A stretch of 64,000 bases of DNA from Antedon mediterranea (taxonomy: Eukaryota; Echinodermata; Crinoidea; Comatulida; Antedonidae). Both the position numbers and the translations under genes were made by a program. Below are positions 12,476 through 25,375 of the stretch, piece after piece. The stretch is taken from contig NC_092676.1 in NCBI RefSeq assembly GCF_964355755.1, positions 8,416,288-8,480,287 of the forward strand, given 5' to 3'. Below the pieces are notes generated by a model. It was not told where the DNA came from. It saw only the letters and a list, made by a program, of their open reading frames with translations, and searched no databases. Every line of letters starts with the position of its first letter. Positions within the stretch are counted from its first letter, which is position 1.

Positions 12476-12838
12476 CATAGATTTATACTTAGACCACAGT
12501 AGCATGAACCTTTAAAAGACATTGGAGTTTTATCAGCAGAAATAGGATAAAAACCAATTTGAAGATTGTCCTCTAAGCGTGGCAGAACTATCCATCAAAT
12601 GGTAATTGTCTGCAAAATTAACAGCAGACAATATAAAACAAAAACAAACTGTTCCGATAGATTGATACTTAGACCACAGTAGCTTATTAGAAGAATTTTG
12701 GAAAGAGTTTTGTAAAAAAAAGCAAAATAAAAACCAATTTGTAAATTGTTTTGAGCGTGACATAAAGTCAATAGAACTATCCATCAAATGGTCAATGTCT
12801 GCAAAATTAAAAGCAGACAATAACAAATTGTCCGGGTG
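12476..12838. repeat. 180-bp tandem duplication
   Basis: tacttagaccacagtagc occurs at about 12486 and 12666. Each is followed in order by aaaaaccaatttg, gaactatccatcaaatgg and tgtctgcaaaatta. Two diverged copies. The minus-strand ORF here, with its repeated DIDHLMDSS-like and DNYHLMDSS-like segments, is a reading of the two copies. I recognise no protein family. Confidence 0.75.
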
Positions 12839-12898
12839 CCACTTCCTGAATGAGTAAGCAGTATTACGGTAATTTAGCAAACCAACGCCTGTACTCCC

Positions 12899-12919
12899 GG
12901 ATAAATGACGTCATTTATT
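12899..12919. promoter_or_regulatory. Palindromic CRE-like site
   Basis: ataaatgacgtcatttat is a perfect 18-bp palindrome around TGACGTCA. It is a candidate CREB/ATF site with no adjacent gene recognised. Confidence 0.3.
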
Positions 12920-13449
12920 ATGTGACGTTTGAAATCTCATAAAAACCAATATTTGAGATGTTTTCATTCGATGAATCAAATCATTGTTTCATTAAATTCA
13001 CTTAACATTGAAACTCAATTACTACTATATTGTCAATATTAATATAAGTATCTATTCATGCTCAGGTTATTTATATACATTTTGTTTGGATAATGTGAAT
13101 TGGAAAGCGACATAATTGTGGGCTCCTCCTTCTCCTGTGTCATTTAATAGGTTTCATCAACATCATCATGTCTATATTTATCCATTAGTAAGTTTCGTAA
13201 TTCTTCATAGAAATCTGTGATCAATAGTTGTCCTGCATTCATCATAATCATCATAAAACGTCCTCATCCTTATTATTTTAAGTATCTATATATAAATTAT
13301 GCTTAATTCTGACATAGGCGGGCACAATGGAAAACTTCGGGAAAGATCTTCGCCTTGGATACTTATCTCATCTATCTTAGATGTACTGCGAAACGTAGAC
13401 TTAATTACAGTAGTTCTCACTATTACGGTATTGTTCCATATTTATCTCT

Positions 13450-13904
13450 AAAGCTTGGTTCCCACTAGCGACGCAACGCAAGGACGTAAAGCTTGGTTCC
13501 CACTAGAACGTAACGCAAGGACGTAAACGCAACGCAAGCGTTTTAACAAATGACAAGCGAAGTTATAGACAGTAAAGCTTGGTTCCCACTAGAACGTAAC
13601 GCAAGGACGTAAACGCAACGCAAGCGTTTTAACCAATGACAAGCGATGTTATAGACAGTTAGCAATCACAAGCGAATAAGCCATCGCTTGTGATTGGTCA
13701 ATTCACTTGCGTTGCGTTACGTCCTTGCGTTGCGTCGCTAGTGGGAACCACGCTTAACGCAACGCAAGTGAATTGACCAATCACAAGCGATGGCTTATTC
13801 GCTTGTGATTGCTAACTGTCTATAACTTCGCTTGTCATTGGTTAAAACGCTTGCGTTGCGTTTACGTCCTTGCGTTACGTTCTAGTGGGAACCAAGCTTT
13901 AGGA
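13450..13904. mobile_element. Compound family A foldback MITE
   Basis: Three left termini (aagcttggttcccactag at about 13453, 13490 and 13575) precede one long palindrome. The palindrome ends tagtgggaaccaagctt at 13899 and is flanked by TA on both sides. The arms from about 13575 mirror the segment ending at 13899, around an internal tagtgggaaccacgctt near 13740. It reads as repeated self-insertion or hairpin-driven duplication of the left end. The arms are almost identical, so the event is recent. Confidence 0.8.
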
Positions 13905-14628
13905 AGATGTCGTGGAGGGTTTTAAAACGAAATGTTGGGGTTTCATCGGTAGATTTTTAAGCGGTCGGTCAGCGGTAAAGTTAGTTCCAGGTTCACGGTG
14001 AGTCTTTTTACCCGAGTCATTATCATTCCGAGAACCATCGTCTACACTTCCTAGAGGGGGTTTATAATAAACATACTATCATAAACTAAAAACTGAATGA
14101 CGTCATTTTACAAATACAATTTACTAATCTCAATGTCGTAGCTTAATGTAGTTTGCCCAATCATTACAAATGGAATTTAATCATAATCAATGTCCTAGTG
14201 TTAATAATCATTATCTTGATTACTGTCGTAATCTCTATCAATATTTTATTACTAATTTCAGTAGGCTACGAGGAACGTATTCTCATCGGTAAAAATGTGC
14301 AGCTACTATAAAGACATGGAGTTTTTGTAGCTCAATGATTAATACATCTTACTCATGGTAACACTTTGACAGGGAGCCCGAATGAAGATGTATAGGGTCT
14401 AATTAAGAATTTAATTTCCAATAAAACATGATCTTATCTTCTTATCTTATTCACATCCAATTATATACTCCACCTTTCAACCTATTTGTTATAAAAAAAA
14501 TCTAGCACAGTAGACTTTTGTATCTAATACACCGATTTGTAAAATGATCATGATTATACGAATAACTTATTGTAACTACTTCTAATTGGTCAAACTGAAA
14601 TCTAACAGTTAACTATAATTCACCAGAA

Positions 14629-15830
14629 TCTATATATAAATTTACGTAAGGGCAAAATTCGGTAAATCGCGCCTTACTTCTAGAATTTTTACTCGATGGT
14701 ATATAAAGTTGGTTCGTACTTTCGGTACTGATTTTAACCACCTGATGTAACCCTGTTTCCTAATTAAATTAAGTTAGATAATTAGTTATTGACGATTAAA
14801 ACGAATTTAGGTTCAATGATTTTCCCCAAATAGGGGTGTTTTTCGATCGTGGTATACACTGTCTAATGGATGCCCATCTTGAAAAATACCCACCACGAAA
14901 ATGCGAGGAGGCTTCGCATTTTTCTATCTCCTCCTATACGATAATTGTTTTTAATAGCTGAAAACCGGTTGAACAGCTAGAGTACAGCATCATAATGTTG
15001 AAGACAGGCCGATTTTCTTTACAAAATACTATTTTGATAGATTTAATATACGTTTATAGAAATGTATTGATTTGCAATGAATGAAGAATTCCAAATTATT
15101 GCATACCTCCATGGTTTAACACAAGTAGGTAAATTTATAGACCCTTGGAGAATAAACAGAAATAGTATTGTAATGCTATACAATACTGCAAATAGGTATT
15201 AACCACTTTTGATCGCCATTTGAATCAAAAGTGTGTTGGTACTGTTAGATATAATATAAACAAATATACTAATAAACTTTATCACTGTGAGTGTGGGTAG
15301 TCCCTACTTTTAGATTATAAACACATAATAATATAATACTTTATTACCGTCAGTTGTTTCTCAACGTTTGTATTAATTAATAATTACAAAATATAAACGT
15401 ATTAGTGGTCTTTAAATGTACTTTACTATGTCAATCGACCATGAGGCAGTGACAGTTTTAATAAGGTATTAAATCGGAAATGTTTTACTCTATTTAGTGG
15501 TATATTATTTATAGGCCTATACAAAAAATACTTCGTTAATGATTGGATAATAAAGAAATATAAAAAATAATTTAACAAAATTGGGTTTGTTTAAATGAGT
15601 CCAAATAACAAATTTCGACTCATTTTGTGACAAGTTTCTAGGTGTTAATTTTGGTTGACTACATAAATCATTGTGTCTACTTATTTGTTTCTGTAAACGA
15701 CAATGTTTTATAGTCCTGCCGTACGTACATTTGAAATCGCCAGCTTTTTACGCTGAAATTACTATGTATTCGAGAACCATCTGTGGGCACGAACTAGATG
15801 GTACGCGAGCGAAGCGAGCGTACCATCTAG
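14629..15830 (+). mobile_element. Probable non-autonomous Helitron
   Basis: The 5' end is TC (TCTATATATAAATTTACGTA) preceded by A. The 3' end is CTAG followed by T. So the insertion sits between A and T, as Helitrons do. Just before the 3' CTAG is a GC-rich hairpin (ggtacgcgagcgaagcgagcg..., arms 15792-15806 and 15818-15832). A second hairpin (aaatgcg...cgcattt) lies near 14898. There are no terminal inverted repeats, no target duplication and no Rep/helicase ORF, so it would depend on an autonomous element. The size, 1,202 bp, suits a non-autonomous member. The exact 5' terminus is the less certain end. Confidence 0.6.
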
Positions 15831-18059
15831 TTAATAAAATTACAGTTAGAAAGAAGATGACAGTTGATTGTGCTCTGGATGTTAAGAGTATACTGTATGT
15901 TAGCTTGTCCTTCGTTCAACCATGACTACTACTAATACTGGTCTTCAAAGACTGTTCCCTAACCCTTAACATTAACCTCTAACCCCAAACTATTTTAGAA
16001 AATCCGTGGTTCAAGGTATAACATTTCATAAACGGCACTAGTATATGTGGAAGACTTGATGTAGGGTATATCATCTAATTGATTTTCCAAATATCAGAGT
16101 ATGATGTTAGAATAATGATACTTGCCAAATTTTTCATACATGATTAGCAAACATTGCGTGTAAATCGACATCTTAATTGGAACATTAAATACCATTTATG
16201 CTACACATTCATTGAAATAATTGATCGGAATGTAAGTTTAACCCTATCATTTCTCCAATCGAACATTTATACATCGCTACAGGGTGGTGACTTAACACTA
16301 ACGGGGCATGAACACATCATCACGAAGGAATAACGCATAGGATTTACTTTAAAATCGATCGAATCAAATCGTAGAGTAGCATTTAACAAGTTTATAACGC
16401 GGTCAATCACAGAACCTTCTTAATCGAATCGTTCCGCGTGGAAGTAAACTTTGTATTATTTGTGTTTATTATTCGCTACACTGACGTTGCTGTAAACTGA
16501 CTAATACGATTGTAACCATTCTGGTTGTTGATAAAGATTTGCAATCGATCGTCTTAGATAGTGTCAACGTCGTAGTAAGATACGTAAAAAATAAATCATA
16601 CATTGCTCATACGAACAAATCTAAGAAGAAATATTATAATGGAATTGTTGGTATTTCACATTTGAACGTATTATTACATCGGCGTCCTTTCGATTCTACA
16701 TTTTCCACCTTTTTGTTTTAATGTAATCCAAATAATCCTTTGACGTTTTTCAAAATCACTGAATGCAAATGATAGCATTATAAACATTGTTCTTCAATCT
16801 TCTTCCCGATAAAGATATTTTAAGCATATCCTTTATCAATAAAAGTAACGTAACTGTCTTAAAAATGTCAAATCCAGTTAATTTTAGAAGAATGTTTTGC
16901 CAAAAGGTCTTTTGCATGTCGGTAATCAATCTTGGAAACAACATTGGCCATTTGAAATCTGTTTTTGGCCAAATTATTACTTCTGTTTAAAGAGAGACCA
17001 TCACCATCAAATCAGTAATGTATACCGTATACAAATGGACATAATGAAAGAGTAGAGAATAAACATAACAAAATAAATGAAAATGATATCTGCTTGAAGA
17101 TAAAAGAAAAATCCGAACCAAAAACAAACGTGTGTAGCATAATGTCAATGTCAGTGATAGAGAAATTAACCTCACAACGGTTACGGTACTTATCATTTAG
17201 TGGCTCAAGAAGGATACCAACATTTTCAATACGTAATTTTTACCCCCTTTTTCTGTCACATCGTTGAATCTGTAAACTCAACGCAACTCAGCGCAACTTA
17301 ACGCAACTTAACGATCGACAGGAAAACAGGCTTAAAGTGCAATGTCATCGGCGTATTTTGGCCACAGGGTGGTGTAAATTTCTGGGAAATAAACTAAAAG
17401 TGGCACTAGCTTTTAAAAGAAGATAGAATGTAAGGACAGACATCAATCCTATTGTTATCGCTTGTTTTTAAGGGTCTGTTTCAAATTGATCATTTTGTCA
17501 AAGTATTTAAAAAAAACTTCTGTTCTAATTGTAGTTGGGTCTCTATATAATATCTTCCAGTGTTGTGTAAAGGATTAATTTCTTTATAGAAAAAACGCAA
17601 AATCATTTTCAGTGAAGTGTTTGTTTTGATTTTATATATATAAATCTCAAATACTAAACAAGATAGGACAATCTATTTTACATAAAACGTCTCAACACAA
17701 ATAATGATCTAGGAAATTCACTGACAATATACAATATCGATAAATTCAGCAATATTTTTCAAATTGTTTTCTTACCTTATATATCAAATCTATTTCATTT
17801 ATTGTCAAGTTAACTGATATGTTAAGCAATGTAATCTTTAAAACGAGTTTAAGTTATGACTTTAATCGTGTACGTTAATCGGTTCTTCAGTTACAAGTTT
17901 TTAATCGTATAACTTTTATTCGTAAATTCATGATTTTAATAGTGTTAATCTGTTTGAATTATGCGGTCTCCATGGCAATCTAACGAATAACGAGGTTGTT
18001 AGTGGACGCGAGATGTTAACAATTGCTATTATCGCGATCAGGTTTTTGGAAAATTATGT
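15831..18059. other. Intergenic, no gene recognised
   Basis: AT-rich. Short overlapping ORFs on both strands near 16.5-17.2 kb have no recognisable domain and no convincing splice context. 17280-17315 has a small acgcaacttaacgcaactta repetition. Confidence 0.5.
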
Positions 18060-18061
18060 GT

Positions 18062-18195
18062 TTATTGCGACGCGATGACGATTAGTGCAACGTTAGTAAG
18101 TTGACCAATCACAACACAGTTCGGTTTGATTGTTCGTCGTGATTGGTCAACTCACTTGCGTTACGTGTGCGTTTTTTCATTGCGTCTTCGTGAAT
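18062..18195. mobile_element. MITE family A internal fragment
   Basis: gttgaccaatcacaac... and ...gtcgtgattggtcaac form the family A inner inverted pair, flanked by tgcgacgc/gcgtc words. The AAGCTTGG termini are absent. Confidence 0.5.
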
Positions 18196-18973
18196 TATGT
18201 AAGGTTTATAATGTCTATTTACTATTAACCTTTTTGCATAATATGGTTGTACGGAAATAATAATTATTACTAAGAACTTAGGCCTAATTAATTTCGAATT
18301 TATTGACCATTGTTGAATTCAATAGGAATGATTTTAACAAAAAACAAACCTTTTTTAGAAACAGAAGGCTTAATGGTATTTTCGAAACATTAAGTTAAAA
18401 TGCCGTGGCTCGTATTACGTCAAACCGTCTATAGTAACCATTGTAGTGCTTTATTTATTGGATTGACTTATAGACGTAATGTAGAAATTAAATCCCAAGT
18501 CCCAAGTCTAATCAAATAAGGTCTCTTGGATCTATTTATATCAGTAAATATATAAAGGATTCGGGTTATTGTTTTATTGTGTCAAAATAAAAGATTATTT
18601 GTGTAAGAAAACAAACCTATTATTATTGAATTACTAATTTGGTATACAGTGTATTTGATATTCGTAGTAAAACAAGAAGAGGAAGGAAAAGGCTATGCTT
18701 GATAGATTAAAAAAATAAAAAATATATTTGGAACTAAAAGATAGAAAGAAGACTGTCATGGACCTGGCAAATGGCAGATGAAAAGGACGGTAGGTAGCTG
18801 CTATACACAACGTCATATGTGACACTGTATCCTGTAAAAAAGTTAATATGTTCTTACAGAACTAGAATCTTAAAAAGACTATGTACTTCACTACCGTACC
18901 TGATACACTGCGGTATCAGGGCTAGAGACGTTAAACAATCTGACAGCATTTTCCATCCGTTGTATACTGTAGA

Positions 18974-19373
18974 AAGGCCCATTTACACTAGGACGATAAC
19001 GATCGACGATAAATAGACAAATGTGCATTTTTCATACATAAAACAAAAGAAATATAAACACTTTCCATTCTAGAAATATAGAATAACCATTTATGCTTCC
19101 TTTGATGAAAATGACATTTACACACGTCCAATAAAATGACGTCATGATTAGTAAGAGCAATAATATCGTGACAATACAACGATTTTATTGTTTTTATTTA
19201 TCATGACGTCATTTGATTGGAATTTAAAAAATATTATTTTTATCAAAGACAGCAGATATGATTATCCTATATTTCTAGAACGAAAAGCTTTCTAAATTAT
19301 TTTGTTTTATGTAAAAAGATTCATGTTTATATATTTATCGTCCATCGTTATCGTCCTAGTGTAAATGGGCCTT
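18974..19373. mobile_element. MITE family E, complete 400-bp element
   Basis: Terminal inverted repeats of about 40 bp, with small differences: aaggcccatttacactagga on the left, and its reverse complement ending at 19373. TAGA is present immediately outside both ends (18970-18973 and 19374-19377) as a possible target duplication. The centre is itself palindromic: ccaataaaatgacgtcatga against tcatgacgtcatttgattgg, each with a CRE. No ORF of note. Only one copy is in the window. Confidence 0.75.
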
Positions 19374-20268
19374 TAGACTAAAGTTATGGATTGGATGCTA
19401 TGGTATGCGCCTGTTGCTGTCAGCAGACTACATGGTGTTTCACGTCGCTAGACGTGATACCGTAAGAGAACGGACCGAAATATATCCATTAGTCATGTTT
19501 TAATAATAAACTAAGATACGTCTGACTTTTTATCGAATACCGTCTTGATTGCAAAACAATAAAATGACACTTTCAATCAGTTAAGATCCTCAATCAAGTG
19601 TGAGCATTGTTTCACTTTGAATCGGAAAAGAACAATTTTATGTGTAAACACGTTTAGTAACAACATTAATATATATGCGATTTGTGTTAATTTTCTCTAC
19701 TTGAGTTTTGTATATTTAGCTTTTAAAATGGTTTGCAATTATTACGAAGCGTGGACGGCGTTTAATCATTCACTGGCAATCAACGGGATTTAATTACTCC
19801 TGACACTGTTCTTGCAAATTCTAGTAAATTTAATTGAAAAATCTTAATAGATTTTTTTTAAACATCGCGTAATTACATATGGCTTACTCATACATTCTTA
19901 CACATTTCCACGAACGTTGATATAAGAAATTAATGTATGATTATATTTTTAGCTGCATAAAGAGTGAGAACAAATAGAAATACATGTATAATGCAACATG
20001 TTGTCTTGACCAAACGAACAACTTATAAATGTCTTTATTGATGGCAACTACACCGAGATAATTTTTCCCATCAGTGGTTTGGAAATCTACAGGCGGATCT
20101 AAGGCTAGTCAAACACCCTCCATTATTACTCCTTCCTCCCCCTCCTGCATCCCAATTTCGAAATTTACAAAGATACGGTAGGATATTGGTTGAGTTCAGC
20201 ATTTTTTAAACAATTGTTTTCAAAATCAAGGATACGTCACTGCTACGGAGTTGTAACTCTCCTGTCTA
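19374..20268. other. Intergenic, nothing recognised
   Basis: AT-rich sequence without repeats, ORFs or sites that I can support. Confidence 0.5.
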
Positions 20269-20415
20269 ATGATTGGTTGCCATTAGAAACGCACCACAAG
20301 GACGTAACGCATCGAAAATGAGTTGACCAATCACAAGCGATGGATTATTCGAACTGTCGCTTGTTATTGGTCAACACGCTTGCGTTGCGCTTACGTTCTA
20401 GTGGGAACCAAGCTT
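20269..20415. mobile_element. MITE family A copy
   Basis: The left end is degenerate (gattggttgccattag) and the right end is canonical (tagtgggaaccaagctt). The interior, gttgaccaatcacaagcgat ... cgcttgttattggtcaac, is intact. Confidence 0.7.
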
Positions 20416-22281
20416 AAATATTATAACATAATGTATAACGTTTGAATATGCGGAAAACCACATTCTCTTTACTGATTAAATGGGTGTGTGCACGTCGTAA
20501 ATAATAAACATAATAACACTATTTTGCTTTACTTGGTACGCTTGTAATGCCGTGTATGCACCATCTCCTTAAGACCTGTTCACACAAATTGTCAAGGTCA
20601 TAAGGTCTAGTTCACACTAAACACATGAGTATAACTTGCGGTGTTGAAACAAATATGTCTACTTTAGGCGGACCCGTGTGTTGCTAGACGTTACAAGACG
20701 TTTTAATTGCATTATAATTTTTTTTTTTAAGTATTTAAAAGACGGACAGGTGAGAGCTAATAGTTTTTCGAAATGAATCTTATGAGCGCCTTTTTAAAAT
20801 ACATAATCTATATTCTTACCTTCTGTTGTTAATAATATCGTTACCAATGCCAAAAGTAGAATCTGTTGACAAAGCGCAAATCCCAATTCTTTCCTCATTT
20901 TTACCACCAATTTAAATGCGAATAATAACGTCAGTGAAAAAATAATTATAAACTTGTAACAACTCGTATTTGATCAAGCTGTTCGTATAATGCACCGGTC
21001 CGTCGTTTAACTTATCTCCTATTGGTCCTATCTTGCACTTGACTGTATCTTTTCATTTGCTCGTTCCGTTTTCTGTGGGAGGATCACTGCTATTAATACA
21101 ACGTTCATAAAATCCCGCCTTCCTCGACAACTCGCTAGAGAGGCGACGCCCTTGGCAATCAGATACCTTAAGTAAACACTAAATTGATATTGGAAAAGAG
21201 CTTAATGAATATTTTATTCTTTTCGAATGAAAAGAAATGGTTTGAATGACATACAGTGGCATTTTGTCGGTGAAAGTAATTCCCAATTACGCCTACTACA
21301 CATGCGTGAAATATTATCGTCTGAGCAACATGTAAACATGCGCAGACTGTTTCGGCAGGCCGACTGCGTAATATCGAACTCCAATAATACTTGATTCTCG
21401 ATGAAATTCCTGAAAGCCTCTCACTCGTTGCGATGGTAAATATAGGTGTACATAAATTGTCAATTCTGATTATAAATCATCGATTCGGTCCGTAAAAAAA
21501 TATGTTTAGTTGTGGCCGGCCAGGTTTGATATTTGATATAAGCATGATCTATTTTGGTAAAGTGTTTGATTAAATCTTGATCAACGACCAATACTAAATG
21601 TTGTTCGTGTTACTTCTCTTTATAATACGTATTTGAACACTTATAGTAGTCCTATCCTTCAGTGACCGGTAGTGAATGTTAACATATGAAGAGGTTACAC
21701 TTTACACCTTTGGTTTCAGTGATCGCTTTTAACACCTACTGTATTTGTCATGCTGATGCCTACAATACTTATTGCGCGCATTGGTGTATTGAAAAATACG
21801 ACTTAGGCTAAAAAATTTCTATTTTAAAGCTCCCTTTAATATCGTTTTCTGTCACAATGTCTATGAGTAAACCTACCACCTAGAAGAAAGAAACAAAAAC
21901 CAGAATATGTATGCGTTAGGTAGGCATACACGTGTAACCGTTTATAATATGCATACGTTTAAACGTGTATAACGTGTATGAGGAATATTCGTTTATACGT
22001 GTATTTGATAGGCATGTGTAGTATAGTATATTTATTTGAACTTACACCTTTAAATCGGTGGCACTCAAGCAATGACAATTGGTGCGTTCGTAAGTAGAAA
22101 TTACAAATTCACAAACTTAACTAAACAAATATGTAAAAAACAAAAACAAAAATGCATAAACATTAACTAAAGTCTACTATACAACAAAATAACAATTTAA
22201 AACTTAAATTAACTGATGTTCAGATGTTCAGATGTATTACATGGAAGTATTATTGTTTATACATCGAAGCATTATACGTTT
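20416..22281. other. Intergenic with a GC-richer patch
   Basis: No coding exon is recognised. At about 20,990-21,400 the base composition rises, with runs such as cctcgacaactcgctagagaggcgacgccc and an NRF1-like catgcgcagac at about 21,338. This could be a promoter or a distal element, but no transcript structure is evident. Confidence 0.35.
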
Positions 22282-22415
22282 AAGCTTGGTTCCCACTAGC
22301 AAAGCAACGTAAGTGATTTGACCAATCACAAGCGATGGATTATTTGAACAGTGGCTTGTCATTGGTCAATTCGTTTTGCGTGTACGTCCTTGCGTTGCTA
22401 GTGGGAATCACGCTT
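22282..22415. mobile_element. MITE family A, short complete copy
   Basis: Runs from aagcttggttcccactag to ctagtgggaatcacgctt with TA on both sides (tttaagc / gcttaat). The inner gaccaatcacaagcgatgg / cttgtcattggtcaa pair is present. 134 bp, the shortest complete family A copy here. Confidence 0.75.
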
Positions 22416-23309
22416 AATAGGCATATGCACGTTTATACTATACAAACATACGCTACGTTTTTTGTGTAGACACACGTTTGCGTTTGTTATGGACAAATAC
22501 GTATGTGAATCTATCATCAAACTATCGAATTGAAATTATTTTGGGCATTATAGCAAGCCATGATGTTTTCGAATTTGATAAAATTGAACAATAATTACGA
22601 TCTAGACTAAAATAAAAATAACGTGGGCACATATTGTGTTCTGTTTGTGTTCAATTATCGTACCTTAACATGCATTTAAAACTTATACATTACAGAATTG
22701 AATGAACGCGACCTTGAATTTCTCGATTATTTATAGTTATTGGTAATTTGATAATTAATATCATGTGTAGGATTCAAAAGCGTTCATTTGCATTAATAAA
22801 AGCCATTTCATAAACCTTATTTTTAACAGTTATACTGATGATGGTGAGAGAAAATGCCATGTCCTTTAAAAAATAAAACCCTGTGAAATAATTGACATTA
22901 TAAAATTGCAATAATTTCAGAATTTCAAAAATATTATTACTGTAATCAAAAATGAAAATGAGTTCTATTGAATCCATTTTGAAAATCGATTAATTAAGAT
23001 AACACATTCTATATTGCAAGATTCAACTCATCCCATGTATAATGTATTTGAGGTGTTACCCACGTAATAATGTATTTGAGACGTTACAGGTCCATCATCT
23101 CTCGCACAAATAGGTTTCGTAACAGCTTTTATCCAGCTGCCATGCAAAATTGTTTTTCATTTATCTGTTTTTGTATATCTCAGAGCAAACATAATTTATA
23201 AATTTGATATGCAAATGACAAAATAAATGGAAGTAATTTTCCACTGATGAATGAGTGAAATCAATAGTTTTAATTTACTTTCTTGTTTCTGTACATTCTT
23301 GAATGTGCA

Positions 23310-23560
23310 ATTGAGCATGCGCACCATTGCACGTGGGATGGGTTCAGAATTGACTTGCACATCACCATGTGCAATTGAGGTGCGCACCATTGCACGTGGG
23401 ATGGGTTCAGAATTGACTTGCACATCACCATGTGCAATTGAGAGGTGCGCACCATTGCACGTGGCATGGGTTCAGAATTGACTTGCACATCACCATGTGC
23501 AATTGAGAGGTGCGCACCATTGCACGTGGCATGGGTTCAGAATTGACTTGCACATCACCT
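23310..23560. repeat. About 65-bp minisatellite, 4 copies
   Basis: The unit contains gcgcaccattgcacgtgg, catgggttcagaattgac and ttgcacatcaccatgtgcaa. Copies differ by 2-bp indels (63 against 65 bp) and one substitution (gggatggg/ggcatggg). ORFs on both strands are repeat products. Confidence 0.9.
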
Positions 23561-23673
23561 GTAAATAACAACATAATTATATCTGAAATATGCTTGTATT
23601 GTCGAATTAACATTAAACCATCATTAGCGTCACACCTAATTTAATATGAACTTCCAGGATATAATTTTCTATA

Positions 23674-23835
23674 AAGCTCTGTCCACACTATCAAACTTTA
23701 TGTGAGACAAAAACATGTGATGTGCTTATATATGGACATGATGATGATCATATCACTACTATATTTTGGCATATCACGACCATTAGGTACATCACACTTT
23801 TTTGTCAAACTAGTTTGATAGTGTAGACAGAGTTT
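23674..23835. mobile_element. MITE family B, complete copy
   Basis: Runs from aagctctgtccacactatca to tgatagtgtagacagagttt with TA on each side. The interior has the paired gatgtgc / gtacatcac blocks. 162 bp. Confidence 0.8.
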
Positions 23836-23913
23836 TAAATAACTCTGTTTGATGATTTTAAAAAAGGATTAGGCTATAAAGGTAACATTTACATATTATG
23901 CCTACAATCTATT

Positions 23914-24332
23914 GGAGCTGTAGCTTGGTGGTTAACGTGCTTGCCTTCAAATCTCAACGTCCATGGTTCAATCCTGACCTGGTGCTAGGGTTCAATCCTG
24001 ACCTAGTGCCAGCGTTGTAACTCACGATTTTTTCAGCTCCACTCCCTATCCTAAAGCTTGGTTCCCACTAGAACGTAACGCAAGGACGTAAACGCAACGC
24101 AAGCGTTTTAACCAATGACAAGCGAAGTTATAGACAGTTAGCAATCACACGCGAATAAGCCATCGCTTGTGATTGGTCAATTCACTTGCGTTGCGTTTAC
24201 GTCCTTGCGTTACGTTCTAGTGGGAACCAAGCTTATGTCTCAAATGATACTTTTATAAGCACGATAAATTATAAAATAGTTTACTCATCCTGTTGGCGAA
24301 AAACTCGCTGTTGGGTGCGATGAGAGAAATAA
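23914..24332 (+). mobile_element. tRNA-derived SINE interrupted by a family A MITE
   Basis: The head reads ggagctgtagcttggtggtt (A-box-like) and then ggttcaatcctgac (B-box-like), the latter present as two 24-bp tandem units. The body (gttgtaactcacga, ctccactccct, ...ttataagcacgataaatta, ...actcgctgttgggtgcg) matches the uninterrupted copy at 28423. The body is split at about 24053 by the MITE at 24054-24234. The MITE is therefore younger than the SINE. Confidence 0.75.
24054..24234. mobile_element. MITE family A, complete, nested in SINE
   Basis: Termini are aagcttggttcccactag and ctagtgggaaccaagctt, with TA before the left end and a T-deleted TA after the right. 181 bp, with nearly perfect mirror arms. 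Comparison with the intact SINE at 28423 gives the insertion point. Confidence 0.85.
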
Positions 24333-24334
24333 AC

Positions 24335-25231
24335 ACAAAACTGTGTTATTCTGGGTGAGTTTCCTTCACTTTTCCGAAACGTTTTCCAGAAATTTAGGAA
24401 CAATGTCAATTAATATAACAGTATGTGTTCAGGCCTTAATATAAATACAGCCTTTTTCCTTTGTTGATCCAACAGATCGATACGTTTCGCAAACATTCTG
24501 TTTTGCTGATCCGACATTGACGTTACCCCACCCCCACTTTTTCCCTATGTCTGAATGATGTCATCGTATATATGTTAGAGGTTGTTTCCACCGTCATCCC
24601 TGTTTATTGTATCTGTAGTTTTACGTATCAAAATAGAAGATAGGAAAGAAAAATTCTCTCTTATGATATTAATAGACTAAATATAACAATACTGGTAATT
24701 GCAAATTGTATGTGAGAGCTGCGAGAAATGTCAACAAATATTGTAAGCGATGGATTCAGCCACCTTGATGATAGAATGTGAGATACGATAGATTATAAAA
24801 ATTGGTCCGCTGTATTATAGAATGTAATTATTAATAGAAGGTGGATTGTTACATAATGATATTTTCTAATTATGTTTGAGTTTATGAACTCTTTAGGTGT
24901 CGAGTTAAGGCAGCATGAAATTGAACTTATCTAAGTTCAAACAATGTTTTTTGTATTCAATTTTATACGAATGAAAATAGATACTTAGATATTTTAAATA
25001 CCAGCACTCGATTCTTTGTATCTCTACACAGTATCATAGGAAAATTCTGCAAAACAATGTCAAATTCAATTTCTATAATAATATTTAAGAAAAGGTACTT
25101 TACCATACTTAACTAGTACTGTATACTTAAACAGATAAAACAATATAATAGAAAAATAATTTTAGAAATTACAATTATTATATACAATTCAGTGCAATTT
25201 TAATATTATCCTAGTTGAAATGGACCTTATG
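24335..25231. other. Intergenic, nothing recognised
   Basis: AT-rich sequence without supported features. Confidence 0.5.
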
Positions 25232-25232
<1 letters not shown>

Positions 25233-25309
<77 letters not shown>

Positions 25310-25340
25310 ATGCGGGAGGAGAGAGAGAGAGATGCGGGAG

Positions 25341-25371
<31 letters not shown>

Positions 25372-25375
25372 GGGA
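25233..25375. repeat. GA microsatellite ending in a G run
   Basis: A (GA)n tract with two gatgcgggagga interruptions, then about 14 consecutive G at 25361-25374. The Arg-Glu and Ser-Leu ORFs across it are artefacts. The G run could form a quadruplex. Confidence 0.95.
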
